Part shown: positions 16,326 to 24,012 of the stretch, one piece after another
How the letters are laid out: the number at the start of each line of letters is the position of its first letter
Position numbering within the stretch: the stretch's first letter is position 1
Made by a program: the position numbers and the translations under genes
Origin: Bacteroidota bacterium
GTDB lineage: Bacteria > Bacteroidota > Bacteroidia > Chitinophagales > Chitinophagaceae
Length of the DNA stretch: 43,728 bases
Direction: 5' to 3'
NCBI GenBank assembly: GCA_963169635.1
Contig: CAUJDL010000046.1
Coordinates: 1 to 43,728 of the forward strand
Notes under the pieces: model-generated
Told to the model about the DNA's origin: nothing
What the model saw: only the letters and a program-made list of their open reading frames with translations
Databases searched by the model: none

Positions 16326-16493
16326 TTAATTAAAGTAATTAATGTCTGTTACTTTTATATTGTTCTTATAAAAACCCAATAATCTCTATCAACGTCCCTG
16401 TTAAAATCCAAGTTAGAAATTAGCTAAAAATTTCTATGAAAATCCAAATGCAAACGTTACTCATTAGCTCTGTAATTGTACAGAGCTTTTTTT
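16326..16493 (+). ncRNA. Candidate small RNA, array unit 2
   Basis: This is a predicted transcript of about 168 nt. The domain shared with unit 1 has AACGT (16391-16395) closing on ACGTT (16454-16458), with the inner hairpin TAGAAAT (16414-16420) and ATTTCTA (16430-16436). AAAATCCAA occurs at 16403 and 16439, with a one-base variant (AAAACCCAA) upstream near 16373. The 5' third differs from units 1 and 3. The unit has its own promoter and terminator and no plausible coding frame. Confidence 0.68.
16466..16493 (+). terminator. Terminator of array unit 2
   Basis: AGCTCTGTA (16466-16474) pairs with TACAGAGCT (16479-16487), loop ATTG, then a run of T to 16493. The 22-base hairpin is the exact reverse complement of the unit 1 hairpin. 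Confidence 0.85.
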
Positions 16494-16521
16494 ATGCCTT
16501 TAAAAAATAGCAATTAAAACA

Positions 16522-16552
16522 TTTGTCTTTTTTAAGTACTTCTTTATCTTTT
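16522..16552 (+). promoter_or_regulatory. Promoter of array unit 3
   Basis: TTTG (16522-16525), 19 bp, TATCTTTT (16545-16552). The spacer differs from that of unit 2 at only two positions. Confidence 0.65.
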
Positions 16553-16556
16553 TAAT

Positions 16557-16745
16557 AATTAATAAAGAAAAACTAACTTTTATGTTTGCAATGTGGTTAA
16601 AGTAATCCAATGTCCTTGAAGAAATTTTTATCCTATTTAAAATCCAATCCAAAGAAAAACACCAAACCGTATGAAAATAAATTGGTGTAAGGGTTAAAAA
16701 AGTCAATAAAAGTTCTACTAACAAGTAGAGCTTTTATTGTTTTAT
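16557..16745 (+). ncRNA. Candidate small RNA, array unit 3 (divergent body)
   Basis: This is a predicted transcript of about 189 nt with the same promoter type as unit 2 but a different body. It keeps a 5' block shared with unit 1 (TGCAA, GTGGTTA, AATCCAATGTCC) and one AAAATCCAA (16639). In place of the AACGT/ACGTT domain it has a hairpin ACACCAA (about 16659-16665) with TTGGTGT (16682-16688). It ends in its own terminator. A minus-strand frame of 74 codons overlaps it but has no coding character. Confidence 0.55.
16708..16745 (+). terminator. Terminator of array unit 3
   Basis: AAAAGTTCTACT (16708-16719) pairs with AGTAGAGCTTTT (16724-16735) through one G-T pair, loop AACA, followed by ATTGTTTTAT. 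On the minus strand the A-rich arms also give a T-rich tail, so it could work both ways. Confidence 0.75.
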
Positions 16746-16772
16746 GTACTTGAGAGATAATGTAAACTAGAA

Positions 16773-17429
16773 TTAACCAGGCATTCTAGAAATATATCTT
16801 TCTATTTCTTTTACCTGATCTATTACTTGTTGTGTTTTTGGTTTACAAGCTTTTGCTTTTCTAAAAAAATCTTTAGCAGCTCTAAACTCTCTTTTATTGA
16901 CAAATATTTGGCACATTTGAAGATAGGCTACAGCCTCACTTTCTTTATCAGGAATACCTGCTCTTATTGCAGCTCTTATATAACTTTCGCCTTGTTTTAA
17001 ATCGCCACGTTGCATAGCCATCATACCTAATTGTAATTTATTAGCACCTTCTGCTTCTGGCATTGCACTACCAATATCACTACTCTTTTTTAAATGTTTT
17101 TCAGCAGTTTCAAAATCTTGCTCCATCATTGCTAAATTACCTTTAATAGTATAGTAGGTAGAACGTACAGGCTTATATAATAAATTAGGAAACCATATTG
17201 TATTTAAAATCTTTTTAACTTCTTCTACATTACCAGACTCCATTGGTTCTTGAATTAATCTTAATGGTCCAATAAAAAAATGGCTAAACAAACCAATGGC
17301 TCCTAAAAAATATAAAGGAAATGATGGCCAAAAACCTGCAGTTTTAGTAACATTTAAAACAATTGCACCCACAATGGCTACAATACTTAACCAAAAACGA
17401 TATTTAATCAATAAATTATAAAACTTCAT
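16773..17429 (-). CDS. Membrane-anchored TPR protein
   Basis: The 218-residue protein has two N-terminal membrane helices (about 11-28 and 34-56) followed by tetratricopeptide-like helical repeats (about 65-215), for example KGNLAMMEQDFETAEKHLKKS, LGMMAMQRGDLKQGESYIRAA and QIFVNKREFRAAKDFFRKA. TPR domains bind other proteins, so this is probably a scaffold on the cytoplasmic face of the membrane. No catalytic motif is visible and I know no named family for it. A perfect -7 element lies about 32 bp upstream. It runs towards unit 3 of the RNA array, whose terminator may serve both. Confidence 0.8.
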   Translation of the reverse strand: MKFYNLLIKYRFWLSIVAIVGAIVLNVTKTAGFWPSFPLYFLGAIGLFSHFFIGPLRLIQEPMESGNVEEVKKILNTIWFPNLLYKPVRSTYYTIKGNLAMMEQDFETAEKHLKKSSDIGSAMPEAEGANKLQLGMMAMQRGDLKQGESYIRAAIRAGIPDKESEAVAYLQMCQIFVNKREFRAAKDFFRKAKACKPKTQQVIDQVKEIERYISRMPG

Positions 17430-17460
17430 AACAGTAATTATTCTTCTTTGTAATGAACGG

Positions 17461-17468
17461 CAAATGTA
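17461..17468 (-). promoter_or_regulatory. -7 promoter element of the TPR protein gene
   Basis: The minus strand reads TACATTTG, a perfect TAnnTTTG, giving a leader of about 27 nt before the ATG at 17429. Confidence 0.5.
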
Positions 17469-17581
17469 AACGATAACTATTTATAAAAGATTATTTTCAA
17501 CTACAGTATTTTTTAATTTTAAGATTTAACTTTTTAAAATATCTGTATATACTTCTTATTTTTATACAAACATTTCTAAAA

Positions 17582-18007
17582 ATGAATAAGTTAATTATTT
17601 TAATGCTTTCATGTTGCTTAATTTTTTCTTGTAAATCAAAAGAAAAAGAAAAAAAATTTGATGAAGATAGTTATGAAACCAGCAAAGAAACTTTAGCTCA
17701 GAAAGAAAAAAATAACCCTGCTCGTTTTTTACAAATTACCAATAGAGATAGAAGAAATATTATTGGACAAACAGTAGTAATTGGACATATCAATAATACT
17801 GCTACATTATGTACTTATAAAGATGTACAAATAAAACTTTCTTTTTTTAGTAAAACAGGTACACAGTTAGATGAAGGAATAGAAACAATTTATGAAACAA
17901 TACCACCCGGTAAAAAAGTAAAATTTAAAACCAAATATTTTTCGCCCAAAGGCACAGATAGTGTAGCAATAAAAGTATTATCTGCTATTGGCGATGTAAA
18001 AGAATAA
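17582..18007 (+). CDS. Small lipoprotein, unknown function
   Basis: The 141-residue protein begins with a lipoprotein signal peptide (MNKLIILMLSCCLIFSCKSK; lipobox Cys about residue 17), then a Lys/Glu-rich linker (18-47) and a beta-rich domain. The domain reads like an immunoglobulin-type fold for protein contacts (NIIGQTVVIGHINNTAT ... CTYKDVQIKLSFFSKTG ... TIPPGKKVKFKTKYF). This is similar in plan to FxLYD-type domains; that is inference. It is likely anchored in the outer membrane or on the periplasmic side. The S10 peptidase gene starts about 110 bp downstream on the same strand. Confidence 0.78.
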   Translation: MNKLIILMLSCCLIFSCKSKEKEKKFDEDSYETSKETLAQKEKNNPARFLQITNRDRRNIIGQTVVIGHINNTATLCTYKDVQIKLSFFSKTGTQLDEGIETIYETIPPGKKVKFKTKYFSPKGTDSVAIKVLSAIGDVKE

Positions 18008-18114
18008 TTTTTTTACAACAACCATATTTTATTTTCCGTTTATCACTTATTGTTTTGTATGTTTTTATAAAAACAGTAGGTTTGATTTATTCATTAAAAC
18101 CAAAATTTTTTTGT

Positions 18115-19659
18115 ATGAAAAAGTTACTAATTGCTTTTTGTGCTATTGCCTTTTTATTAAATAATACCAATGCACAACCTGTAAAACCTACAGAAGATAC
18201 TAATAAATCTGCTAATACAACATCTAATAAAAGTAGTAATACAGATTTAGTTTTTAATGCAGATGCTACAGTAACTACTACACATAATACAACTATTAAT
18301 GGTAAGCAAGTAGCTTATAAAGCTGTAACAGGTACATTGCCTGTTTGGGACGAAAATGGTAAAACAATTGCTGGTTTATTTTTTATTTATTATGAAAGAA
18401 CAGATGTAAAAGATAAAAGTACAAGACCATTAGTAATATCTTTTAATGGAGGTCCAGGAACAGCTTCTGTTTGGATGCATATTGGTTATACTGGCCCAGC
18501 ATTATTAAATATAGATAATGAAGGATATCCTGTACAACCTTATGGCTACACACAAAATCCAAATTCTATTTTAGATGTTGCAGATATACTTTATGTAGAT
18601 CCTGTAAATACAGGCTATTCAAGAATTGTAGGAAAAGATACACCTAAAGAAAAATTCTTTGGTATTAATGCAGATGTACAATATTTGGGCAACTGGATTA
18701 ATAGTTTTGTATCTCGTTATGAAAGATGGGCTTCGCCAAAATTTTTAATTGGCGAAAGTTATGGTACAGTTCGTGTATCTGGTTTAGCATTAGAACTTCA
18801 ACAAACACATTGGATGTATTTAAATGGTGTAATATTAGTTTCTCCAACTGATTTAGGTATAGAACGTGGTGCATCTACAGGTGCTGCATTATTATTGCCT
18901 TATTATGCTGCTACTGCATGGTATCATAAAAAATTACCACACGATTTACAACAAAAAGAACTTACTAAAATGCTACCAGAAGTAGAAGCATTTACTATGA
19001 ACGAATTAATACCTGCATTAAATAAAGGCAGCTATTTAACTAATGAAGAAAAGCAACAATTAGCAGCTAAAATTGCAAGATTTACAGGCATTAATGAAAA
19101 AGTTGTAACACAAAATAATTTAATAATTAATACCAATTTATTTTGGAAAGATTTATTAAGAGATGAAGGTTTTACTGTAGGTAGATTAGATTCTAGATAT
19201 AAAGGAATAGATAAACAAGATGCTGGTGAAAGACCAGATTTTAATGCAGAGCTTACATCTTGGTTGCATGCATTTACACCACCTATTAATATGTATTTAA
19301 GAAACGAATTAAATTATAAAACCGATTTTGAATATAAAATGTTTGGCAATGTTTGGCCTTGGGATAATAAAAATAATAGAGTAGGAGAAAATTTAAGAAA
19401 AGCAATGGCTATCAATCCTTATTTACATTTATTAGTACAATCTGGTTATTACGATGGTGCTTGCGATTATTTTAATGCTAAATATAATTTATGGCAAATG
19501 GACCCTTCTGGTAAATTAAAAGATAGAATGAGTTGGGAAGGTTATAAAAGTGGCCACATGATGTATTTAAGAAAAGACGATTTAAAAACATCTACCGATC
19601 ATTTAAGAGCATTTATTAAAAAAGCTATTCCAAAAGAAGGCACACCTGCTATGTATTAA
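18115..19659 (+). CDS. Secreted S10-family serine carboxypeptidase
   Basis: This exported peptidase removes C-terminal residues. A signal peptide (MKKLLIAFCA..., cleavage near NTNAQ, residue 21) is followed by a low-complexity Thr/Asn/Ser stretch (22-60) and the alpha/beta-hydrolase domain. Motifs are the oxyanion block SFNGGPGTASVW, VDPVNTGYSR, the nucleophile GESYG with Ser at about 215, the acid region SGYYDGACDY, and the catalytic His in YKSGHMMYL near the C-terminus. The start is the ATG at 18115; an in-frame TTG at 18055 would bury the signal peptide. Bacterial S10 enzymes work in periplasm or outside. It ends at a good terminator and stands alone or with the lipoprotein gene. Confidence 0.92.
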   Translation: MKKLLIAFCAIAFLLNNTNAQPVKPTEDTNKSANTTSNKSSNTDLVFNADATVTTTHNTTINGKQVAYKAVTGTLPVWDENGKTIAGLFFIYYERTDVKDKSTRPLVISFNGGPGTASVWMHIGYTGPALLNIDNEGYPVQPYGYTQNPNSILDVADILYVDPVNTGYSRIVGKDTPKEKFFGINADVQYLGNWINSFVSRYERWASPKFLIGESYGTVRVSGLALELQQTHWMYLNGVILVSPTDLGIERGASTGAALLLPYYAATAWYHKKLPHDLQQKELTKMLPEVEAFTMNELIPALNKGSYLTNEEKQQLAAKIARFTGINEKVVTQNNLIINTNLFWKDLLRDEGFTVGRLDSRYKGIDKQDAGERPDFNAELTSWLHAFTPPINMYLRNELNYKTDFEYKMFGNVWPWDNKNNRVGENLRKAMAINPYLHLLVQSGYYDGACDYFNAKYNLWQMDPSGKLKDRMSWEGYKSGHMMYLRKDDLKTSTDHLRAFIKKAIPKEGTPAMY

Positions 19660-19675
19660 GCAAAAAATATTTTCA

Positions 19676-19708
19676 AAAAAAAGCCAATAAATTTTATTGG
19701 CTTTTTTT
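19676..19708. terminator. Bidirectional terminator between S10 peptidase and pdxH
   Basis: AAGCCAATAA (19681-19690) pairs with TTATTGGCTT (19694-19703), with A-run before and T-run after. It can stop both converging transcripts. Confidence 0.85.
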
Positions 19709-19724
19709 ATGTTGTATAAAAAAA

Positions 19725-20366
19725 TTAAGGCGATAGTCTTTCTATTTTCCAAAGATTTTTTTCTAAAGTATATTGTATTCTATCGTGTAAACGATTAGGT
19801 CTTCCTTGCCAAAACTCTACTAAATTTGGCTTTACACAATAACCACCCCAATAATCTGGTCTATCTACATTTCCTTTTTTAAAAATTTCAGTATATCTTT
19901 TTACATTTTCATCTAATACTTGCCTATAAGGAATAATAGAACTTTGATGCGATGCCCAAGCACCAATTTTACTGCCTAATGGTCTGCTATTAAAATATTC
20001 ATCATTATCAGCATCAGAAACTTTTTCTGCAATACCTTCTATTCTTACTTGACGTTCTAATTCTTTCCAAAAAAACACTAATGTTACATGAGGGTTTTGA
20101 GCAATTTCTTTTCCTTTATCACTTTGATAATTAGTAAAAAATACAAAACCATTTTCATTAAAATCTTTTAATAAAACAACTCTGGCACTTGGTGTATTAT
20201 TTGCTGTTACAGTTGCTAAAACCATTGCATTTACATCTTCTATTTGGCTTAGTCTGGCATTCTCCCACCAACGAGAAAATTGGATAAATGGATTTATGGC
20301 TGCATCTTTTTCTGAAAAAGAAGCCATTTTATAATCTGTTCTAATATTGGCAATTGAAGAATTCAT
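19725..20366 (-). CDS. pdxH: Pyridoxamine 5'-phosphate oxidase
   Basis: This FMN enzyme oxidises pyridoxine or pyridoxamine 5'-phosphate to pyridoxal 5'-phosphate (vitamin B6). The 213-residue protein has NPFIQFSRWWENAR near the start, the FMN block RVVLLKDFNENGFVFFTNY, ERQVRIEG, SRPLGSKIGAWASHQS, and the C-terminal WGGYCVKPNLVEFWQGRPNR with the family's RLSP end. The frame stays open to 20450, but the start is set at 20366 because a perfect -7 element at 20394-20401 lies between the two, so upstream Met codons would not be transcribed. The PLP made here serves enzymes such as the cysteine desulfurase in this window. It is divergent from the PP-loop gene. Confidence 0.95.
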   Translation of the reverse strand: MNSSIANIRTDYKMASFSEKDAAINPFIQFSRWWENARLSQIEDVNAMVLATVTANNTPSARVVLLKDFNENGFVFFTNYQSDKGKEIAQNPHVTLVFFWKELERQVRIEGIAEKVSDADNDEYFNSRPLGSKIGAWASHQSSIIPYRQVLDENVKRYTEIFKKGNVDRPDYWGGYCVKPNLVEFWQGRPNRLHDRIQYTLEKNLWKIERLSP

Positions 20367-20393
20367 ATCGTTTATTTCTGTATAATTTATATG

Positions 20394-20401
20394 CAAATTT
20401 A
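20394..20401 (-). promoter_or_regulatory. -7 promoter element of pdxH
   Basis: The minus strand reads TAAATTTG, a perfect TAnnTTTG, predicting a leader of about 22 nt. It decides the pdxH start at 20366. Confidence 0.55.
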
Positions 20402-20468
20402 TTTTAAAAAATTTTATGTTAATATAAGTAGCATCATAAATATTATACAATAGTTATGATTACATAAT

Positions 20469-20476
20469 TATTTTTG
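20469..20476 (+). promoter_or_regulatory. -7 element four bases before the PP-loop gene
   Basis: TATTTTTG is a perfect TAnnTTTG and ends 4 bases before the ATG at 20481, so the mRNA would start at or very near the A of the start codon (leaderless). Confidence 0.5.
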
Positions 20477-20480
20477 GCAA

Positions 20481-21182
20481 ATGAGTGTAAAGAAAAAAGC
20501 AGTATTGCATTGGAGTGGTGGTAAAGATGCAGCTTTAGCATTACAAAAAGTTTTAGCCACTAATGAATACGAAATTATTTCTTTACTTACAACATTGCAA
20601 GAGCAAACAATTAGTTCATCTGTTCATGCTATACCATTACAAATTTTACAACAACAAGCTAAAAGTTTAAGATTACCACTTTATACAATTGATGTAGCCA
20701 ATGATTTAAGTAATTATCAAACTAAAATGCAAGAAGTAGTTGCTTATTTTAAACAATTGCATGTTACACATTTTATTTTTGGCGATTTAATGGCATCAAA
20801 TATTAAAACTTATAGAGAAGCTGTTTTTAACCCTTTAGGAATAAAAGTAGTACAACCACTTTGGCATAAAACATCTGCAGAAATCTTGCAAGAATTTTTA
20901 GCAAGTGGTATTAAAGCAACTATTATAGTTACATTAGCAAATAGTTTAAGTAAAAATTTTATAGGAAAAGATTTAGATGAATTAACGATTAAAACTTTTC
21001 CTACAACAATAGATGTTTGTGGAGAAAAAGGAGAATATCATACACTTGTTTATGCAGGTGATATTTTTAATGAAAAAATTCATTTTAAAATTACAGACGT
21101 TGAAAAAATTGACTATACAATTAAATTAGCATCTGCACAAACAACTACTATTAGCTATTATCAAGCAGTAATAACAGCTTAG
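20481..21182 (+). CDS. Dph6-like PP-loop ATP pyrophosphatase
   Basis: The 233-residue protein has the PP-loop LHWSGGKDAALAL at the N-terminus, the FGDLMASNIKTYRE region, and the late block VCGEKGEYHTLVY. These are the marks of the diphthine-ammonia ligase (Dph6/MJ0570) family. In eukaryotes and archaea that enzyme completes diphthamide on elongation factor 2. Bacteria lack diphthamide, so this homologue must adenylate some other acid before amidation or a similar step; the substrate is unknown. A promoter element lies so close that the message may lack a leader. The gene overlaps the convergent PBP4 gene by four bases. Confidence 0.85.
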   Translation: MSVKKKAVLHWSGGKDAALALQKVLATNEYEIISLLTTLQEQTISSSVHAIPLQILQQQAKSLRLPLYTIDVANDLSNYQTKMQEVVAYFKQLHVTHFIFGDLMASNIKTYREAVFNPLGIKVVQPLWHKTSAEILQEFLASGIKATIIVTLANSLSKNFIGKDLDELTIKTFPTTIDVCGEKGEYHTLVYAGDIFNEKIHFKITDVEKIDYTIKLASAQTTTISYYQAVITA

Positions 21183-22480
21183 TTTTTATTGATAATTTCT
21201 GTTAAAAATCGTTCTACAGTTTTTCTGATATTTTTTATTGATGAACGATGGTTATTTACTAGTATTGAGAATACAAGTTCTTTACCTTTTTTAGTAGTAA
21301 TAAATCCGCTTAAAGAAATATTATTACTCAAAGTGCCAGTTTTAGCAAATATTTTTCCTTTGTATTTTGCAAAATAGCCAGTTAAAGTTCCTTCGTTGCC
21401 AGAAGGAAAAATGGCTTCTATTCTTTGTTTACCAAAATCATTTTTCATTTGTGTAAGTATCCATACAAAATCTCTTGGCGATACTAAATTATATCTGCTT
21501 AAGCCACTGCCATCTTCCCATCTTGGTGTATCTGGTAAACCTGCAAATAAATCGTTTTGTAAAGTATTAATAATTTCACTTGTTGTAGTAGATTGCATAG
21601 TATCGTTGCCAATTAATTGTAATAAATGTTCTGCATAAAAATTATCACTTCTATACATCATTATTTTAAGTACAGAGTCTGTTGCTTGTGTTTTTAATTT
21701 TTTCCAAACAAAATCTCCTACAATATCTGCATCTGTATAATCTACCAATTTTAATAAAGTATCTTGTAATAGATCTATAGAAAGTTTTTCATTAGTTTTA
21801 AAAGGTATTTCAGCGTTATTAAAATATGTTGAATCATCTTTAAGTATAAACTGGTTAGTAAAATTATCTCTACCAATTGAATAATAACCAGATTGTGTAT
21901 TACCAAAAATGGTTAATGAGTCTTTAAACCATTGAGGTGTTATAGTAATTTTATTATCGTTTTTAATAAACTTTACAGTATTGCCATAAATAGGTATAGC
22001 AGAAATTTCTGGCATATAACCTGCTTCAAAATCGTTCCAAGACCAACCATTACCAAAATACTTATTATGCCAATTAGATTTTAGTACAGTAATATTTTGA
22101 TGTTGTTTAAAAAAATCAATGATAGGTTGTTCTACAAAATCAGGATGCAAAAAAGTGGGGTCGCCAGAAAATTTTACTAAATAATTACTATCTTCTTCTG
22201 TATAAAATAAACCAGTAAGGCTATCTGTTAAATATTTCATAGCTGCATAACAAGTAAAAATTTTCATGTTACTTGCTGGTATAAAATATTTATTGCTTTG
22301 ATAATCGTACCAATATTTTTTTGTTGCAGGTTCGTAAATACTGATACCAATATGTGCAGCAGAAAAAAGTTGATTATGCTGTAATTTAAAAGGTATATTT
22401 TGTGCTGTACTTTTATTTGTACTAATAAATAAACTAAGTATTAAAATAATTAAATAATTAAACTGCTTAAAATTTTTCAT
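21179..22480 (-). CDS. dacB: D-alanyl-D-alanine carboxypeptidase/endopeptidase (PBP4 type, S13)
   Basis: This periplasmic penicillin-binding protein trims or opens peptidoglycan cross-links. The signal peptide (MKNFKQFNYLIILIL..., cleavage near STAQ, residue 27) is followed by the three active-site motifs: SNMK (Ser70-Lys73), SDNFYAEHLL (SxN), and AKTGTLSN (KTG). The 433-residue length and the large insert between the first and second motifs fit the S13 (DacB/PBP4) family. The start is at 22480; an extra in-frame Met at 22504 only adds residues ahead of the signal. The stop overlaps the convergent PP-loop gene by four bases. Confidence 0.92.
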   Translation of the reverse strand: MKNFKQFNYLIILILSLFISTNKSTAQNIPFKLQHNQLFSAAHIGISIYEPATKKYWYDYQSNKYFIPASNMKIFTCYAAMKYLTDSLTGLFYTEEDSNYLVKFSGDPTFLHPDFVEQPIIDFFKQHQNITVLKSNWHNKYFGNGWSWNDFEAGYMPEISAIPIYGNTVKFIKNDNKITITPQWFKDSLTIFGNTQSGYYSIGRDNFTNQFILKDDSTYFNNAEIPFKTNEKLSIDLLQDTLLKLVDYTDADIVGDFVWKKLKTQATDSVLKIMMYRSDNFYAEHLLQLIGNDTMQSTTTSEIINTLQNDLFAGLPDTPRWEDGSGLSRYNLVSPRDFVWILTQMKNDFGKQRIEAIFPSGNEGTLTGYFAKYKGKIFAKTGTLSNNISLSGFITTKKGKELVFSILVNNHRSSIKNIRKTVERFLTEIINKN

Positions 22481-22567
22481 CTTAAAATTATTTATAAAAA
22501 ACATAGATAGAAGACTATGATTAAGATATAATGTAATGCAATAAAAATACAGTAAAGAGTGTAAATG

Positions 22568-23863
22568 TTATGCTATAATTTCTGTAGCATCTTCATCTTT
22601 TTTTGTAATCAGAATTTTATCAATTCTGTGTTTATCCATATCTATAATTTCAAATTCAAAACCACGCCATTGTAATGTATCGCCAGTAGAAGGTATTTCT
22701 TGTGTATGATGTAAAATAAAACCAGCTAAAGTATCAAAATCATATTCTTCATCATTTATCCAATCTTCTTTACCTACTTTATGTAAAAATTCTACAAAAG
22801 GTATTTGTGCATCTGCCAATAAGCTGCCATCTGCTCTTGTAATAATTTCATAATCGTCTTCATTTACTTCTGGAATATCGCCAACAATTGCTTCTAAAAT
22901 ATCGTTTAAAGTAATCATACCTTCAAGGCTGCCATATTCATTTACAATATAACAATGATGAATTTTTGTTTCTTTAAATTTTTCTAACACTTGATATGCA
23001 GTATTATTTTCAGGTACATATAAAGGCTGCTTTAATAAATTAGCTACAGGTGTATTTGCATTATTAATAAATAAATCTTTTACAGATACACTGCCTTTAA
23101 TATTATCTATATTACCATCGCAAACAGGATAAACTGAGTACACACCATCTTCAAATTTATCTTTTAATTCTTCAATAGTTTTATTAACATCAAGCCAAAC
23201 AATATCGCTTCTATGTGTCATTAACGAAGTAATATTTCTATCACCTAATCTAAAAACTCTTTCAATAATTTCTTGCTCTGCTTCTTCTATTGCACCTTGC
23301 TCTGTACCTTCATTAATAATTGCTTTAATTTCATCTTCTGTTACTTGAGAGCTATTGTCTTTAATATTTAAAAGTTTGGTTAATGAGCTGGTAGATTTAT
23401 TTAATAACCATATAAAAGGAAAAGTAATTGCAGAAATAATTTTCATGGGCTTTGCCATAAATTTTGCAATAGCTTCTGGACTGCTTAAGCCAATTCTTTT
23501 AGGTAATAATTCTCCTAATACCAAAGTTAAATAAGTAATAATAATTACTACAATTAGCATAGCAATTTTATCGCTATGTGGTTGTATGCTATCAAATTGT
23601 TGAAGCCAATTATTTACTTGCGATTTTATTTTTTCGCCAGAAAAAATACCTGTTAAAATACCAATTAATGTAATACCAATTTGTACAGTTGATAAAAAGC
23701 TATTGGGATGATTAGCTAATTCTAATGCATCTTTTGCATCTTTATCTCCTTTATTTGCTTGAACTTCTAATTTGGCTTTTCTTGCAGATACTAAAGCAAT
23801 TTCTGCCATAGAAAATAAGCCATTTAAACAAATTAATCCTAGAATAATTAAAACCTCTGTCAT
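22568..23863 (-). CDS. CNNM/CorC-type hemolysin-family membrane protein
   Basis: The 431-residue protein has an N-terminal DUF21 transmembrane domain (about 1-190; GLFSMAEIALVSARKAKL and TVQIGITLIGILTG), a pair of CBS domains (about 205-325; VYPVCDGNIDNIKGSVSVKDLF and YIVNEYGSLEGMITLNDILEAIVGD) and a C-terminal CorC/HlyC domain (about 340-425). Relatives export magnesium or cobalt or control their transport; despite the name hemolysin they are not toxins. In Bacteroidota a GldE variant belongs to gliding, but no gldD neighbour is seen, so the general CNNM role is preferred. It stands alone on the minus strand, divergent from the NadR-like kinase. Confidence 0.92.
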   Translation of the reverse strand: MTEVLIILGLICLNGLFSMAEIALVSARKAKLEVQANKGDKDAKDALELANHPNSFLSTVQIGITLIGILTGIFSGEKIKSQVNNWLQQFDSIQPHSDKIAMLIVVIIITYLTLVLGELLPKRIGLSSPEAIAKFMAKPMKIISAITFPFIWLLNKSTSSLTKLLNIKDNSSQVTEDEIKAIINEGTEQGAIEEAEQEIIERVFRLGDRNITSLMTHRSDIVWLDVNKTIEELKDKFEDGVYSVYPVCDGNIDNIKGSVSVKDLFINNANTPVANLLKQPLYVPENNTAYQVLEKFKETKIHHCYIVNEYGSLEGMITLNDILEAIVGDIPEVNEDDYEIITRADGSLLADAQIPFVEFLHKVGKEDWINDEEYDFDTLAGFILHHTQEIPSTGDTLQWRGFEFEIIDMDKHRIDKILITKKDEDATEIIA

Positions 23864-24012
23864 ACTTTAATAAAGTGCAAGTTATATCTTTTGTTGCATT
23901 ATTACACTTTTTAAAAACTAATCATCTGCTTTTATACAATTCTTACTGCTTAATTTGCTTTACTTTAGCCAAAAATTTAAATTAAGTTTCGATAATTTTT
24001 ATTAACTAATGA

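Noticed and set aside
16500-16724. 74-codon minus-strand frame in array unit 3
   Set aside because: It is AT-driven, hydrophobic without a family match, and overlaps the unit 3 promoter and hairpins.
16041-16745. Calling the array 6S RNA
   Set aside because: The 168-189 nt length would fit, but no long rod-like hairpin with a central bubble is visible, and three copies in tandem would be unusual.
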